DNA from: Methylobacterium currus
Lineage (GTDB): Bacteria > Pseudomonadota > Alphaproteobacteria > Rhizobiales > Beijerinckiaceae
Direction: 5' to 3'
Assembly (NCBI RefSeq): GCF_003058325.1
Contig: NZ_CP028843.1
Span: 22,501 to 86,500 of the forward strand
DNA: 64,000 nt
The position numbers and the translations under genes were made by a program. Shown in pieces: positions 63,831-64,000 of the stretch (within the stretch, counting starts at the first letter, position 1; every line of letters begins with the position of its first letter). The notes under the pieces were generated by a model. The model was not told the origin of the DNA. It ran no database searches and was given only the letters and a program-made list of their open reading frames with translations.

Positions 63831-64000
63831 GTCGAGACCACCTCCGGCGTGAACAGGTAGCCGCCGGAGCGGATGGTCTTGATCATCTCCGGGTTGCGGG
63901 GATCGCGCTCGATCTTCTGGCGGATGCGGCTCACCAGCACGTCGATGCTGCGCTCGAACGGCCCGGGCGCCCGGCCCTGCGTCAGGTCGAGGAGCTGGTC
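63827..64000 (-). CDS. OmpR-type response regulator, C-terminal part (cut by the window edge)
   Basis: Only the last 57 residues are in the window. They form the winged-helix end, with FERSIDVLVSRIRQKIE, then PEMIKTIRSGGYLFTPEVVST, the standard ending of OmpR/PhoB-family regulators. The stop overlaps the start of the kinase downstream. Confidence 0.93.
   Translation of the reverse strand, partial: DQLLDLTQGRAPGPFERSIDVLVSRIRQKIERDPRNPEMIKTIRSGGYLFTPEVVST

Overview
The window is a very GC-rich alphaproteobacterial chromosome segment, most likely Methylobacterium or Methylorubrum. Evidence for this is the composition and codon use, a CbbR/QscR-type LysR regulator divergent from phosphoribulokinase with no RuBisCO nearby, an EcfG-type general-stress sigma factor, a two-subunit molybdenum hydroxylase, many histidine kinase and HD-GYP genes, and IS630/ISAs1 insertions. 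The genus is an inference. No rRNA, tRNA or CRISPR array was seen.

Region by region: 0.1-6.5 kb carries a GT21 glycosyltransferase, a prolyl oligopeptidase, an L,D-transpeptidase, an S49 protease and a Tyr/Arg-rich secreted protein. 7-14 kb is regulatory: a receiver/HD-GYP protein, a frameshifted LysR gene, a degenerate FBPase-like gene paired with phosphoribulokinase, and two histidine kinases that converge on a palindromic terminator. 14.4-20.3 kb has the iron-sulfur and molybdopterin hydroxylase subunits, a uracil-DNA glycosylase-like protein, pyrF and an IS630 element. 20.5-31.4 kb is catabolic and redox metabolism: M20 amidohydrolase, DsbA-fold isomerase, flavin monooxygenase, NDH-2, cysK, and an Lrp regulator divergent from putA.

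31.5-35.9 kb is a sharply AT-richer island and the strongest candidate for an undescribed system. Three tightly packed minus-strand genes encode a DMT-family exporter, a cobalamin-binding radical SAM enzyme, and half of a glutamate-kinase-like fold without its catalytic motifs. They are divergent from a cupin-AraC regulator. This looks like an acquired make/export/sense cassette for an unknown small molecule.

36-49 kb returns to host composition: a NodU-type carbamoyltransferase, a large AsmA-family protein, an HD-GYP gene cut in two by an ISAs1 element (10-bp target duplication, fully reconstructable), and a PAP2-phosphatase autotransporter. 49-64 kb has three MFS transporters, a SWIB protein, an aldo/keto reductase preceded by an 18-bp minisatellite, a sigma factor that appears to be a NepR-EcfG fusion, D-tartrate dehydratase, a PAS protein, ruvA, and an overlapping histidine kinase/response regulator pair that runs off the right edge.

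Several palindromic intergenic repeats lie between genes (4777-4901, 18582-18685, and a REP-like pair at 20342 and 24463). All identifications are by eye from translated sequence. Domain borders are approximate and no database search was run.
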